64,000 nt of DNA from Novosphingobium lentum NBRC 107847 (GTDB taxonomy: Bacteria; Pseudomonadota; Alphaproteobacteria; Sphingomonadales; Sphingomonadaceae). Positions 41,555 through 50,758 of the stretch are shown one piece after another; the first letter of the stretch is position 1, and each line of letters opens with the position of its first letter. The DNA lies in NCBI RefSeq assembly GCF_001590965.1, contig NZ_BCTW01000022.1, positions 1 to 64,000 on the forward strand, given 5' to 3'. The position numbers were made by a program, and so were the translations under genes. A model generated the notes under the pieces. It saw only the letters and a list, made by a program, of their open reading frames with translations. It did no database searches and was not told where the DNA came from.

Positions 41555-42928
41555 ATGCGAAACAAGTTTGCCGCCCCGACCCGCGCCGCCGCTTCCGCCG
41601 CCGCGCTCCTGTCCCTCGTGCTGGTGCCACAGCTTGCCATGGCGGACGAGCCGAAGGGCGATGTCGCGTGGGACATCGTCGCGGGGCTGACCACCGAAGT
41701 CGGCGAGCGGCTGGCGGGCAGCGAGGCCGAAGCGCGCGCGCGCAGCTGGGCGGAGGCACGGCTGAAGGCGCTGGGCTTTGCCAACGTGCGCGTCGAGGGC
41801 TTCCCGATCCGCGGTTTCGTGCGCGGGATCGACGAGGCGCATCTGGTCGCGCCGGTGCCGCAGCATCTGGCGATCACCGCGCTGGGTTACAGCGCGCCGA
41901 CGCCGGCCAAGGGGATCGAGGGCGAGGTAATGTACTTCCCCTCGCTCGATGCGCTGAAGGCCGCGCCAGCCGGATCACTCAGCGGCAAGATCGCGTTCGT
42001 CGACCATGCGATGCGCGCCAACCAGGATGGGTCGGGCTACGGCCCCTACGGCAACGTGCGGCGGCAGGGCCCGGCGATCGCCTCGAAGCTGGGCGCGATG
42101 GCGGTGGTGATCCGCTCCGCCGGGACCGACAGCCACCGCAACCCGCACACCGGGGCGACCAACTTCACCGACGGGATCAAGCCGATCCCGGCGGGCGCGG
42201 TCTCCAACCCCGACGCCGATCTGATCGCGCGCACGTTTGCCCATATGCAGCCGGGCGGCAAGCCGGTGCGCCTCGCGCTGACGCTCACCAGCCACGCGCA
42301 GGACAAGATGCCCTCGGGCAACGTGATTGCCGATCTGCCGGGGCGCGACCCGTCGCTGCCGATGATCGTGATCGGCTGCCATCTCGACAGCTGGGATCTG
42401 GGCACCGGCGCGATCGACAACGCGGCCGGCTGCGCGATCATCACCGCCGCCGCGCTGAAGGCGCAGGAGGGCGGGGCGCCGTTGCGCACCATCCGCGTGC
42501 TGTGGGCAGGCAGCGAGGAACTGGGCGGTTACGGCGGCGATGCTTATGCCAAGGCGCACGCCGGCGATAAACACGCGCTGGGCATGGAAAGCGACTTCGG
42601 CGCCGACCGGGTGTGGCGCGTGCAGTATGCGTTCGCCGACGCCAACAAGCCGCTGGCGGACAAGATCACCGCCGCGCTCAACCCGCTGGGCATCGTCACG
42701 TCAGCGGGCAAGGCCGATGGCGGCACCGATGTCGAACCGATCATCGCTGCGCAGAAGCTGGCGGTGATCGGGCTGGGGCAGGACGGCACCCACTATTTCG
42801 ATCTGCACCACACCCCCGACGATACGCTCGACAAGATCGACCCGGCGATGCTGGACCAGAATGTCGCGGCGTGGACGGCGGTGCTGAAGATCGTGGCGAA
42901 TGAAGCGGGGGTTATCGCGGCGCCGTAA
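41555..42928 (+). CDS. Exported M28-family zinc peptidase
   Basis: Extracytoplasmic aminopeptidase or carboxypeptidase of family M28. Signal peptide: MRNKFAAPTRAAASAAALLSLVLVPQLAMA. Zinc ligands follow the M28 pattern: His and Asp in IGCHLDSWDLGTGAIDNAAG, Glu-Glu in WAGSEELGGYGG, Asp in LGMESDFGAD and His in LHHTPDDTLDK. A PA-like domain (about residues 135-225) precedes the catalytic part. Length 457. The ATG 41555 is chosen because the frame upstream to 39791 only runs antisense through ettA. It is probably a periplasmic peptidase for nutrition or turnover. Confidence 0.92.
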   Translation: MRNKFAAPTRAAASAAALLSLVLVPQLAMADEPKGDVAWDIVAGLTTEVGERLAGSEAEARARSWAEARLKALGFANVRVEGFPIRGFVRGIDEAHLVAPVPQHLAITALGYSAPTPAKGIEGEVMYFPSLDALKAAPAGSLSGKIAFVDHAMRANQDGSGYGPYGNVRRQGPAIASKLGAMAVVIRSAGTDSHRNPHTGATNFTDGIKPIPAGAVSNPDADLIARTFAHMQPGGKPVRLALTLTSHAQDKMPSGNVIADLPGRDPSLPMIVIGCHLDSWDLGTGAIDNAAGCAIITAAALKAQEGGAPLRTIRVLWAGSEELGGYGGDAYAKAHAGDKHALGMESDFGADRVWRVQYAFADANKPLADKITAALNPLGIVTSAGKADGGTDVEPIIAAQKLAVIGLGQDGTHYFDLHHTPDDTLDKIDPAMLDQNVAAWTAVLKIVANEAGVIAAP

Positions 42929-42960
42929 GGGGAGCGCACGATAGTCGAATCGACCAAACT

Positions 42961-43090
42961 GCCCCGCTCATCCCCAACCTACCCCGCTCATCCCCAACCT
43001 ACCCCGCTCATCCCGAGCGAAGTCGAGGGATGGTGCGCCACATTCAACTGTAGCGCGACGTGTCTCGACTTCGCTCGACATGAGCGGGGA
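42961..43090. repeat. Intergenic repeat of the GTCGAGCGAAGTCGAG family, copy 3, with tandem duplication
   Basis: A 20-base unit, CCCGCTCATCCCCAACCTAC, is repeated in tandem (42963-43002), and a third partial copy leads into CCCGAGCGAAGTCGAGGG. The outer arm continues with GTGTCTCGACTTCGCTCGAC and ATGAGCGGGG. It lies between the peptidase gene and the converging thiolase gene. Confidence 0.75.
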
Positions 43091-43105
43091 TGGCGTGGGC
43101 TTAAA

Positions 43106-44356
43106 TCAAATCCGCTCGATGATGATCGCCGGGGCCATGCCGCCCGCCGCGCACATCGTGACCAGGCCATAGCGGCCGCCGGTCCGTTCCAGCTCATCCA
43201 ACGCGGTGCCGATCAGCATCGATCCGGTCGCGCCGATCGGGTGGCCCAGCGCCATCGCGCCGCCGTTGGGATTGACCTTGGCGCGGTCGAGATCGAGGTC
43301 GCGAATGAACTTTTCGGCCACCACCGCGAACGCCTCGTTGATTTCCCAGACGTCGATGTCGTCCTTCTTGAGGCCGGCCTTTTCCAGCACCTTGTTGGCG
43401 GCAGGGACGGGCGCGTTGAGCATCAGCGTGGGATCGTCGCCCTGGTTGGCATAGGCGACGATGCGCGCGCGCGGCTTCATCCCGTGCTTGTCGGCATATT
43501 CCTTCGAAGTGATCAGCAGCGCGCCCGCGCCATCGACCACGCCCGAGCTGTTGCCCGCGTGGTGGACCGGCTTGATCTCGACATCGGGATAGCGGCGGTT
43601 GATCTGCTTGCGGAAGGTGACGCCGTTGCCCAGATCGAAGTCCATCAGCCCGGTGAACGCGGGCTTCAGGCTGGCGAGGCCTTCCGCAGTGGTTTCGGGG
43701 CGGGGGAATTCCTCATGGTCGAGCGCGACGCTGCCGTCGGCGTTGAGGACGGGCACGACCGACCGGGCAAAGCGGCCTTCCTTGATCGCCACGTCGGCGC
43801 GCTGCTGGCTGACCAGCGCGAGTGCGTCCAGCGCCTCGCGGCTGATGCCCTCGATCGCGGCGATGGCATCGCCGCACACGCCCTGGTGCGATTGCGGGTG
43901 CACCGCATCGAGCACTTCGTTGCCCGAACCCATGAGCATCGGCGCGATCCCGGCATTGGCTTCGGCGGCGTTGAGTTGGGCGTGGTAGCTCATCATTTCG
44001 GTGCCGCCGGCGATCACGCAGTCTTCCATGCCCGACATGACCGAGGCCGCCGCGAAGTTGACCGAGCTGATCCCGCCGCCGCAGAACCGGTCGAGCGTGG
44101 TGCCGCTGGCCTTGACGTCGAACCCGGCGGAGAGCGCGGCCATACGGCCCAGATCGCCGCCCTGCTTGCCCTTTTGCGTCGAGGTCGACCACACGATGTC
44201 GTCGACCGTTGCGGTGTCGAGGTGGTTGCGGTCCTTCAGCGCGCGCATCACCGTGGCGGCGAGTTCCTGCGGGTGAAGGTGCGACAGCGCGCCCTTGCCG
44301 GGCTTGCCGATTCCGCGCGGGGTGCGGACAGCGTCGATGATATAGGCTTCGGCCAT
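43106..44356 (-). CDS. Thiolase-family acetyl-CoA acyltransferase
   Basis: Condenses or cleaves acyl-CoA thioesters (acetyl-CoA C-acyltransferase family); chain length unknown. The nucleophilic Cys lies in TLDRFCGGGISSVNFAA. The HE/His catalytic residue is in NPNGGAMALGHPIGATGS, and the second Cys in VTMCAAGGMAPAIII. GGxEMM (GGTEMMSYHAQ) and NEAFAVV are typical of thiolases. Note the Cys context FCGGGISS where FCSSGLQA is the usual form. ATG 44356 with AGGAGA upstream is chosen, giving 416 residues. Possible roles are fatty acid or PHB-type metabolism. Confidence 0.9.
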   Translation of the reverse strand: MAEAYIIDAVRTPRGIGKPGKGALSHLHPQELAATVMRALKDRNHLDTATVDDIVWSTSTQKGKQGGDLGRMAALSAGFDVKASGTTLDRFCGGGISSVNFAAASVMSGMEDCVIAGGTEMMSYHAQLNAAEANAGIAPMLMGSGNEVLDAVHPQSHQGVCGDAIAAIEGISREALDALALVSQQRADVAIKEGRFARSVVPVLNADGSVALDHEEFPRPETTAEGLASLKPAFTGLMDFDLGNGVTFRKQINRRYPDVEIKPVHHAGNSSGVVDGAGALLITSKEYADKHGMKPRARIVAYANQGDDPTLMLNAPVPAANKVLEKAGLKKDDIDVWEINEAFAVVAEKFIRDLDLDRAKVNPNGGAMALGHPIGATGSMLIGTALDELERTGGRYGLVTMCAAGGMAPAIIIERI

Positions 44357-44527
44357 GGCATTCTTCTCCTGAGGCAATTATCGTCCGCGCTGGCGGTCGG
44401 TCCGTCGGCGTGGTTTAACCGGACGATTAAGCCCGCCAAGGGCTGCCCGCAAGTCGGATTCGCACACTCGCCGGAAAGATATGCTTGCATACGATCCTTG
44501 CGCACCACGCCGGAAAGGTTGTTCCCG

Positions 44528-45739
44528 ATGCTTCATGCCCATTTGCTCGAACAAGCCCGCGCGGCGGGAGACGGGATCGTCGCGCTGCGCCGCGCGATCC
44601 ACGCCGAGCCCGAACTGGGGCTGCACACGCCCAAGACCCGCGACAAAGTCCGCGCCGCGCTGGCGCAGCTGCCGCTCGAATGGCGTGAGGGTCCATCCAC
44701 CACCGGGCTGGTCGCCACGCTGAAAGTCACTGCTGCGGCGGGCGATGGCCCGCGCCGGTCGGTGTTGCTGCGCGGCGACATGGATGCGCTGCCGATGACC
44801 GAGGAGACCGGGCTCGACTTTTCCTCGACCACGCCCGGCGCGATGCACGCCTGCGGCCATGACACGCACACCGCGATGCTGGCGGGCGCGGCGCAAGTGC
44901 TGTGGGCGCGGCGCGAGACGCTGGCCGGTGACGTGCACTTCATGTTCCAGCCGGGCGAGGAAGGCTATCACGGCGCGCGGTTCATGATCGACGACGGGCT
45001 GCTGGATCCGCTGCCCGATGCCGCGTTCGCGCTGCACATCATGCCCAACAGCCCGCACGGCATCATCGCGGGCCGGGCGGGCGCGCTGCTCGCCTCGGCC
45101 GACCAGTTCGATATCACGGTGACCGGGCGCGGCGGCCATGCCTCGATGCCGCACCAGACGCTCGATCCGGTACCCGTGGCGTGCGAGATCGTCACCGCGC
45201 TGCAGGCGATGGTCACGCGCAAGTTCAGCGTGGCGGACCCGGTGGTGGTGACTGTGGCGCAGATCAGCGCGGGCACGGCGCACAACGTCATCCCCGACCG
45301 GGCGACGCTGCGCGGCACGATCCGCACGCTGTCACCGGCATCGCGCACCCGCATCGGCGGCGAAGTCGAGCGGCTGGCCACGCTGATCGCCGCCGCGCAC
45401 GACATGGTGGCAACGGTCACGGTCACGCAGGGCTTTCCGGTCACGGTGTGCGATCCGCGCGCGGTGGATCTGGGCGAAGCGGTGGCGCAGGACCTGTTCG
45501 GCGCCGCCGCGTTCCACCGGCTCGATCACCCGATCATGGGCGCGGAGGACTTTTCGTACGTGCTCGAAAAAGCGCCCGGTGCGATGTTTTTCCTGGGCGT
45601 GGCGCACCAAGGCGCGGACTGGCAGGCCTGCTGCGGCATCCATTCGACGCGGATGATGGTGGACGAGGCCACGCTGCCGCTGGGCACCGCGCTGCTGGCG
45701 GGCTGCGCGGAACGGTTCCTGGCGAAAGGCTTCGCATGA
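44528..45739 (+). CDS. M20-family amidohydrolase (zinc-dependent)
   Basis: Di-zinc hydrolase of the M20/amidohydrolase (IAA-amino acid or N-acyl amino acid hydrolase) group. It hydrolyses N-acyl amino acids or similar amides. Landmarks: RGDMDALPMTEETGLDFSS, HACGHDTHTAML (zinc ligands with the catalytic Asp context), FMFQPGEEGYHGA and VAQISAGTAHNVIPDRATLRGT (dimerisation domain). The C-terminal HPIMGAEDFSYV contains the last zinc ligand. The 403-residue product is of normal length. The stop overlaps the thioesterase start (ATGA), so the two are coupled. Confidence 0.92.
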   Translation: MLHAHLLEQARAAGDGIVALRRAIHAEPELGLHTPKTRDKVRAALAQLPLEWREGPSTTGLVATLKVTAAAGDGPRRSVLLRGDMDALPMTEETGLDFSSTTPGAMHACGHDTHTAMLAGAAQVLWARRETLAGDVHFMFQPGEEGYHGARFMIDDGLLDPLPDAAFALHIMPNSPHGIIAGRAGALLASADQFDITVTGRGGHASMPHQTLDPVPVACEIVTALQAMVTRKFSVADPVVVTVAQISAGTAHNVIPDRATLRGTIRTLSPASRTRIGGEVERLATLIAAAHDMVATVTVTQGFPVTVCDPRAVDLGEAVAQDLFGAAAFHRLDHPIMGAEDFSYVLEKAPGAMFFLGVAHQGADWQACCGIHSTRMMVDEATLPLGTALLAGCAERFLAKGFA

Positions 45740-46170
45740 TCTGGTGGAACGGGGAAAAGCCCTCGGCCGAGCGGCTCACCCGGCTGGGCGCGCAGGCGAT
45801 GCCGGGCCATCTCGGCATGGAGTTCGTGGCGATCGGCGATGACTGGGTGAAGGCCCGGATGCCGGTGGACGAGCGCACCCACCAGCCGTTCGGGCGGCTT
45901 CACGGCGGGGCTTCGGTGGCGCTGGCGGAAACCGTGGGATCGATGGGCGCCGGGATGGTGATCGATCGCGACAAGTTCGTCGCGGTGGGCATGGAGATCA
46001 ACGCCAACCACATCCGCCCGGCCTACAGCGGCTGGGTCTATGCCACCGCGCGCGCCGAATCGATCGGCCGGTCCACGCAAGTCTGGACCATCCGCATCGA
46101 GGATGAGGCCGACAAGTTGGTGTGCCTGTCGCGGCTGACCGTGGCGATCGTGGCGCTCGACCGGAAATAG
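45736..46170 (+). CDS. PaaI-family hotdog-fold thioesterase
   Basis: A 144-residue hotdog-fold thioesterase that hydrolyses aromatic or short acyl-CoA thioesters. The central motif is QPFGRLHGGASVALAETVGSMGA, with the HGG and the catalytic Glu of the PaaI family. The N terminus GHLGMEFVAIGDDWVKARMPVDERT and the following AVGMEINANHIRPA are typical. It is coupled to the M20 amidohydrolase gene, consistent with degradation of an acyl-amide with CoA intermediates; the pair's substrate is unknown. Confidence 0.9.
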   Translation: MIWWNGEKPSAERLTRLGAQAMPGHLGMEFVAIGDDWVKARMPVDERTHQPFGRLHGGASVALAETVGSMGAGMVIDRDKFVAVGMEINANHIRPAYSGWVYATARAESIGRSTQVWTIRIEDEADKLVCLSRLTVAIVALDRK

Positions 46171-46294
46171 GCGCCGGTCCGTTTCGGGGCTGAAATTCGG
46201 GGCGAACCGATGGAACCGAATCCGCTGCTGCCGGGTTCTGGAAGTTCATTCGAAACTATCCCATGAAATTCAGCATTTAACGGAACGACACATC

Positions 46295-47377
46295 TTGCCA
46301 GATGACCGCACCGAACAGGCCTTCCAGATCCATGACGACAGCCCCGCGCGATTCAGGGCGAACCATCGCGAGGATTCGTTCGCGGGCGCATCGGGCGTGC
46401 TGTTCGAACAGGCGATGGCGCAGACGCGCATGGCGATCTGCCTGTGCGATCCGACCCAGGCCGACATTCCGATCATTTTCTCCAACCGCGCGTTCCGCAA
46501 GCTGACCGGCTACGACGAAGGCGAGATCCTTGGCCGCAACTGCCGCTTCCTGCAGGGGCCCGAAACCGATCCGGCCGCCGTTGCAAAAATTCGCGCGGCG
46601 CTGACCGCGCAGGAAGTGGTCGTGGTCGAACTGGTCAACTACCGCAAGGACGGCTCGCGGTTCTGGAACGCGCTCCACCTCGGGCCGATCTACGACGATG
46701 CCGGCGGGCTGCTCTATTACTTCGGCAGCCAGTGGGACGTGTCCGAAGTGCGCGCGGCGCGGTCGGAAGAACAGCACGCCCGCGAAATGGCGCGCGAACT
46801 GTCGCACCGCATGAAGAACATGTTTTCGGTGATCGGCGGCATCGTCAACATCACCGGGCGCAGCCGGGGGATCGAGGCCGAGGCGCGCGAGATCAACGAA
46901 CGCATCCAGGCGCTGGGCCGTGCGTATGAGACCACACTCGACGATTCGTCGCGCGGCACGGTCGAGATCGGTCAGTCGATCCGCGCAGTGGTCGCGCCCT
47001 ATGATCCGGCGGGCAACCGCATCCGCCTGCTGGGCAACGGATTGCGCACCAACTTCGGCGCGGTATCGGTGCTGGGCCTGACCTTGCACGAACTGGCCAC
47101 CAACGCGCTCAAGTACGGTGCGCTCTCGGGCGACGAAGGCACCGTCGATATCGACTGGCAGAGCGACCGGCTGGAACGCGACCCCACGTTCCGCATCGAC
47201 TGGATCGAACGCGGCGGGCCTGCCGTGAACATCGACGAGATGCGCCCCATCACCGGCACCGGCACCGAAATCGTCGACCGCCTGCTGCGGATGTCGGGCG
47301 GAACGATCGAGCGCGGCTGGGATCCGCGCGGCCTGCAGGTGACCGTGCGGTTGCCGCTGCAGGTCGATCGCGCGTGA
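46295..47377 (+). CDS. LOV-domain blue-light sensor histidine kinase (HWE/HisKA_2 type)
   Basis: Blue-light photoreceptor kinase. The N-terminal LOV (PAS) domain includes GRNCRFLQGPE with the photoreactive Cys at about C83, which forms a flavin adduct in known LOV proteins. It follows LTGYDEGEILG, which precedes the site as in LOV domains. The kinase part is of the HWE/HisKA_2 kind: the phospho-acceptor His is in ELSHRMKNMFSVIGG (H171), and the ATP-binding part shows LHELATNALKYGALS and the G-box GTGTEIVDRLLRMSGG. A TTG start at 46295 fits the reading but lacks a strong ribosome-binding site. Its stop overlaps a single-domain receiver gene by four bases (GTGA), presumably its partner. The output pathway is not visible here. 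Confidence 0.92.
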   Translation: MPDDRTEQAFQIHDDSPARFRANHREDSFAGASGVLFEQAMAQTRMAICLCDPTQADIPIIFSNRAFRKLTGYDEGEILGRNCRFLQGPETDPAAVAKIRAALTAQEVVVVELVNYRKDGSRFWNALHLGPIYDDAGGLLYYFGSQWDVSEVRAARSEEQHAREMARELSHRMKNMFSVIGGIVNITGRSRGIEAEAREINERIQALGRAYETTLDDSSRGTVEIGQSIRAVVAPYDPAGNRIRLLGNGLRTNFGAVSVLGLTLHELATNALKYGALSGDEGTVDIDWQSDRLERDPTFRIDWIERGGPAVNIDEMRPITGTGTEIVDRLLRMSGGTIERGWDPRGLQVTVRLPLQVDRA

Positions 47378-47775
47378 ACCCGGTGATCGTGAGCCCGGTG
47401 CTGCATCCGCACATCCTCGTTCTCGACGATGAGCCGATGATCCTGCTCGATCTGGAATTCGCGATCGAGGACATCGGCTGCATTCCGCTCGCCGCGCTGA
47501 ACACCACGCAGGCATTGCGCCATGTCGAGAACGGCTGCGTCACCGCCGCCATCCTCGACGTATCGCTGGGCGGCGGGCAGACGTGCGAATGCGTCGCCCG
47601 CGAACTCGCGGCGCGCGGCGTGCCCTACATCCTCCACACCGGCGATCTCGACCGAATGGACGAAGCGGTGCGCCAGCTGGGCGGCAAGCTGGTGCCCAAG
47701 CCCACGCCGGCTTCGGTGGTGGTTTCGACCATGCTGGAAGCTGCGCAGCAGAGCCGGGCGCCGGAACCGCAGTAA
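47374..47775 (+). CDS. Single-domain response regulator
   Basis: A receiver-only protein of 133 residues. The acidic pair is at residues D18-D19 (ILVLDDEPMILLDLE), the phospho-acceptor Asp at D62 (AAILDVSLGGG) and the conserved Lys at about K109 (GGKLVPKP). There is no effector domain, so it probably relays phosphate or competes for it. It is translationally coupled to the LOV kinase gene through GTGA. A role in light-controlled general stress response would fit the family but is inference. Confidence 0.9.
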   Translation: MNPVIVSPVLHPHILVLDDEPMILLDLEFAIEDIGCIPLAALNTTQALRHVENGCVTAAILDVSLGGGQTCECVARELAARGVPYILHTGDLDRMDEAVRQLGGKLVPKPTPASVVVSTMLEAAQQSRAPEPQ

Positions 47776-47981
47776 CGCCTGCGCACCCTTGGGTGAGGCG
47801 CAAAACTAGGAAGCTTGCGAACGAATTTGCTGGCAACTGGCGCTACGTGCCATATTTATGAAGCCTTGGCGGCGGATCATTGTTAGCGGTTGCAGCATCG
47901 ACTCGCCCCGCAACGGGCGCCGCAATGTCTGTCCGGATCGGCATGCGCCATCGGATCAGGCCCACACATCGGGATACGGTT

Positions 47982-48809
47982 ATGAACGAGCATGCTTCGG
48001 GGATGGACAGGGCCGACCGCGTCGCACCCGGCCCGGATCGCACGATCACGCTGGAAGGCATCCACAACTTGCGCGATTACGGCGGCTATGAGGCCCGCGC
48101 GGGTACGCTGAAGCGTGGGCTGCTGTGGCGCTCGGGCCAGCACGCCGAAGCCACGCCCGCCGATCTCGACGTCATCCACGACCTCGACTTGCGCACGATC
48201 ATCGATTTGCGCGGCGATACCGAGCGCGGGCAATATCCATGCCTGCGCCATTCGCAATTTGACGCCATCGTGCTGTTCGAACCGGGCGAAACCGCCAGCG
48301 GCCATGGCCGCGCCGTGCACGAGGAATTCGCCGATCGCGTGCGCGACGAAGCCAGCGCGCACCAGGCAATGGCCACGCTCTATCGCGAACTGCCATGGCG
48401 CCCGGCGCTGGTCGGCACGTACCGGCTGTATTTCGATGCGCTGGCCCATCGCGACGGCGCCAGCCTGCTGCACTGCTTTGCCGGCAAGGACCGCACCGGG
48501 CTGGCCGCCGCGCTGGTGCATCGTATCCTGGGCGTCCACGCTGACGATGTGATGGACGATTACCTGCTGACCAACACCGCCGGCAATTCCGAAGCGCGCA
48601 TCGCCGCCGGGGCCGAGCATTTGCGCGGCAGCGGCAAGACGATGGACGACGCCGCCTTCCGCAAGCTGATGTCGGTGCACGAGGATTTCCTCGACAACGC
48701 GTTCGACGCGATCATCCAGCGCCACGGCACGATCGAAGCGTATGCGCGCGATGTGCTGGGCGTAACCCCGGCGGTCACTGCGGCGATGGAAGCGCGGCTG
48801 GTGGACTGA
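47982..48809 (+). CDS. Tyrosine-protein phosphatase family protein
   Basis: Low-similarity protein tyrosine/dual-specificity phosphatase of the bacterial PTP type that includes lipid phosphatases. The catalytic CX5R loop is LLHCFAGKDRTGLAAALV with Cys at about C165. The N-terminal LEGIHNLRDYGGYEA and LLWRSGQHAEAT are typical of the Y-phosphatase-2 group. The 275-residue protein begins at ATG 47982; the longer frame upstream reads non-family sequence. The C-terminal part has helices and a VHEDFLDNAF segment. Substrate unknown (protein tyrosine or phosphoinositide). Confidence 0.88.
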   Translation: MNEHASGMDRADRVAPGPDRTITLEGIHNLRDYGGYEARAGTLKRGLLWRSGQHAEATPADLDVIHDLDLRTIIDLRGDTERGQYPCLRHSQFDAIVLFEPGETASGHGRAVHEEFADRVRDEASAHQAMATLYRELPWRPALVGTYRLYFDALAHRDGASLLHCFAGKDRTGLAAALVHRILGVHADDVMDDYLLTNTAGNSEARIAAGAEHLRGSGKTMDDAAFRKLMSVHEDFLDNAFDAIIQRHGTIEAYARDVLGVTPAVTAAMEARLVD

Positions 48810-48828
48810 GGTCGGTGTAGGGGCAGCC

Positions 48829-48854
48829 GTCGTCCCGGGCTTGACCGGGACGAC
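48829..48854. terminator. Bidirectional terminator hairpin of the GTCGTCCCGGG repeat family, second copy
   Basis: GTCGTCCCGG (48829-48838) pairs with CCGGGACGAC (48845-48854) around GCTTGA. It lies between the converging phosphatase gene and the putative outer-membrane protein gene, and matches the element at 19448-19474. Confidence 0.7.
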
Positions 48855-48870
48855 GCGCGTCCGCCCCCCC

Positions 48871-49620
48871 TCAGAACTCCATTTCCAGGTTCAGCCGCAG
48901 CTGGCCCTTGCTGTCGTCACGCGCCGCGCCCAGTGCGAACAGGTAGCCGAATTCGATCCCCAGTTCGGGGCCAAGGCCCTCGATCTCGGTTTTCACCACG
49001 GGACCGGCGAAATGTTCGGCGCGCGGGGCGAAGTTGTCGAAATCGCCAAGGTCGCCGAACGCGGCCATGCCCAGCCGCCAGTCCTCGCCCACCGCCAGGT
49101 CGGCCGAGGCGGCATAGCTCAGCGCCAGTTTTTCGCCGCCCTTCAACGGCTTGTTGCCGATCAGGTTCAGCCGGGCGTCGAACGGTCCGGCGCGCTTTTC
49201 GAGCAGCAGCTTGCCTTCCAGCGCATCGGGGCCGTGGAACACCGCTTCGTATTCGCCATAAATCGCCACGTCGATTCCGGCGACTTTGCCCAGGCTGTAG
49301 ATCGCTTCGAAGCCCATCGCCTCGGCCTTGCGCGATTGGCCGGCCTCGCGCTCGAACTCGATCTGGGTGCCCAGCCGCAGGCGACTGGTCGGCGCATAGG
49401 CCAGTTCCAGCTTAAGCGCGTCCTCGCCGCTGTCCGCCCCGCCGGCCAGCCGGCCATAGCGCGCCTCGGCCTCGACCTCGCCCTGCTCGATCGTGGCGCC
49501 ATAGACTTCGTCGCCCAGCCCCGGTGCGGCATGGGCCGTGCCGGGAATGGCCAGTATCAGCAGCGCGGCCAGGGCGGCGGCGCGCGCGCGGGCATGGGTC
49601 AGGCTGTTCGGTCGGCGCAT
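48871..49620 (-). CDS. Putative outer-membrane protein of unknown function
   Basis: No function recognised. The signal peptide is MRRPNSLTHARARAAALAALLILAIPGTAHA. The mature part, about 220 residues, alternates strands such as EAEARYGRLAGG, LELAYAPTSRLRLGTQIEFERE, VAIYGEYEAVFH, GKLLLEKRAGPFDARLNLIGNK and LRLNLEMEF with a terminal Phe, consistent with a small outer-membrane beta-barrel. No metal or catalytic motif is seen. The ATG 49620 is preceded by AGAGGGGA. The upstream neighbour on the other strand is trxB. Confidence 0.65.
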   Translation of the reverse strand: MRRPNSLTHARARAAALAALLILAIPGTAHAAPGLGDEVYGATIEQGEVEAEARYGRLAGGADSGEDALKLELAYAPTSRLRLGTQIEFEREAGQSRKAEAMGFEAIYSLGKVAGIDVAIYGEYEAVFHGPDALEGKLLLEKRAGPFDARLNLIGNKPLKGGEKLALSYAASADLAVGEDWRLGMAAFGDLGDFDNFAPRAEHFAGPVVKTEIEGLGPELGIEFGYLFALGAARDDSKGQLRLNLEMEF

Positions 49621-49786
49621 GAAAATCCCCTCTGAAGCGCCGTCCGCTAATGAGAACAAGTCGCATTTGCAAGTCGCAAATAATTCCTGTGGCCGCTTTC
49701 GTGCCGAACCTGCGGGAAAACTGGCGCGGCGGACTCGCCTTTCGCCGCGTCACTCCCTATTTCGCCGGGCGACGACTGGAGGCCCC

Positions 49787-50758
49787 ATGGCAACGACCCA
49801 CACCACCCGCATGCTCATCATCGGTTCCGGCCCGGCCGGCTTGTCCGCCGCGATCTACGGCGCGCGCGCCGGGATGCAGCCGATCGTGGTGCAGGGATTG
49901 CAGCCGGGCGGCCAGCTGACCATCACCACCGATGTCGAGAACTATCCCGGCTTTCGCGACGTGATCCAGGGCCCGTGGCTGATGGAGGAAATGCAGGCGC
50001 AGGCCGAACACGTCGGCACGCGCATGCTGTGGGACACCATCACCGAGGTCAGCCTCGATGGCTCGCCGTTCCGCGCGGTGGGCGACAGCGGCGATATCTA
50101 CGAAGGCGACGTGCTGGTGATCGCCACCGGTGCGCAGGCCAAGTGGCTCGGCGCGCCGGGCGAGGTCGAGTTCGGCGGCAAGGGCGTTTCGGCGTGCGCC
50201 ACCTGCGACGGGTTTTTCTATCGCGGCAAGAAAGTCGTGGTGATCGGCGGCGGCAACACTGCGGTCGAGGAAGCGCTGTACCTCACCAACCACAGCCCCG
50301 ACGTGACGCTGATCCACCGCCGCGATTCGCTGCGCGCGGAAAAGATCCTGCAGGACCGGCTGTTTGCGCACCCCGGCGTGAAAGTGCTGTGGAACAAGGC
50401 GGTCGACCGCTTCGTCGGCGATCTCGGCGGGGCAGGGCTCACCGGGCTCGACCTGCTCGACACCGTCACCGGCGAGAAAAGCCACGTCACCACCGACGGC
50501 GCGTTCGTGGCGATCGGCCATGCGCCCGCGACCGAGCTGTTCAAGGGCAAGCTCGATCTCGACGATAGCGGCTATATCCTGGTCGAGCCGGGCACGCCCA
50601 AGACCGCGATCCCCGGCGTGTTCGCCTGCGGCGACGTGATGGATCAGATCTATCGCCAGGCGGTGACGGCGGCAGGCACCGGCTGCATGGCCGCGCTGGA
50701 CGCCGAACGCTTTCTGGCCGAACGCGAGTTCGCGGCGCATCGCCAGGCTGCGGAATAG
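49787..50758 (+). CDS. trxB: Thioredoxin reductase
   Basis: NADPH-dependent flavoenzyme that reduces thioredoxin. FAD-binding GSGPAGLSAAIYGARAG (residues about 13-29), the redox-active CATC at C137-C140, the NADPH site GGGNTAVEEALYL and the C-terminal FACGDVMDQIYRQAVTAAGTGC are all present. The length (323) and the N terminus TTHTTRMLIIGSGPAG are normal. ATG 49787 follows GGAGG. An upstream frame to 49538 is not family-like. Confidence 0.96.
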   Translation: MATTHTTRMLIIGSGPAGLSAAIYGARAGMQPIVVQGLQPGGQLTITTDVENYPGFRDVIQGPWLMEEMQAQAEHVGTRMLWDTITEVSLDGSPFRAVGDSGDIYEGDVLVIATGAQAKWLGAPGEVEFGGKGVSACATCDGFFYRGKKVVVIGGGNTAVEEALYLTNHSPDVTLIHRRDSLRAEKILQDRLFAHPGVKVLWNKAVDRFVGDLGGAGLTGLDLLDTVTGEKSHVTTDGAFVAIGHAPATELFKGKLDLDDSGYILVEPGTPKTAIPGVFACGDVMDQIYRQAVTAAGTGCMAALDAERFLAEREFAAHRQAAE

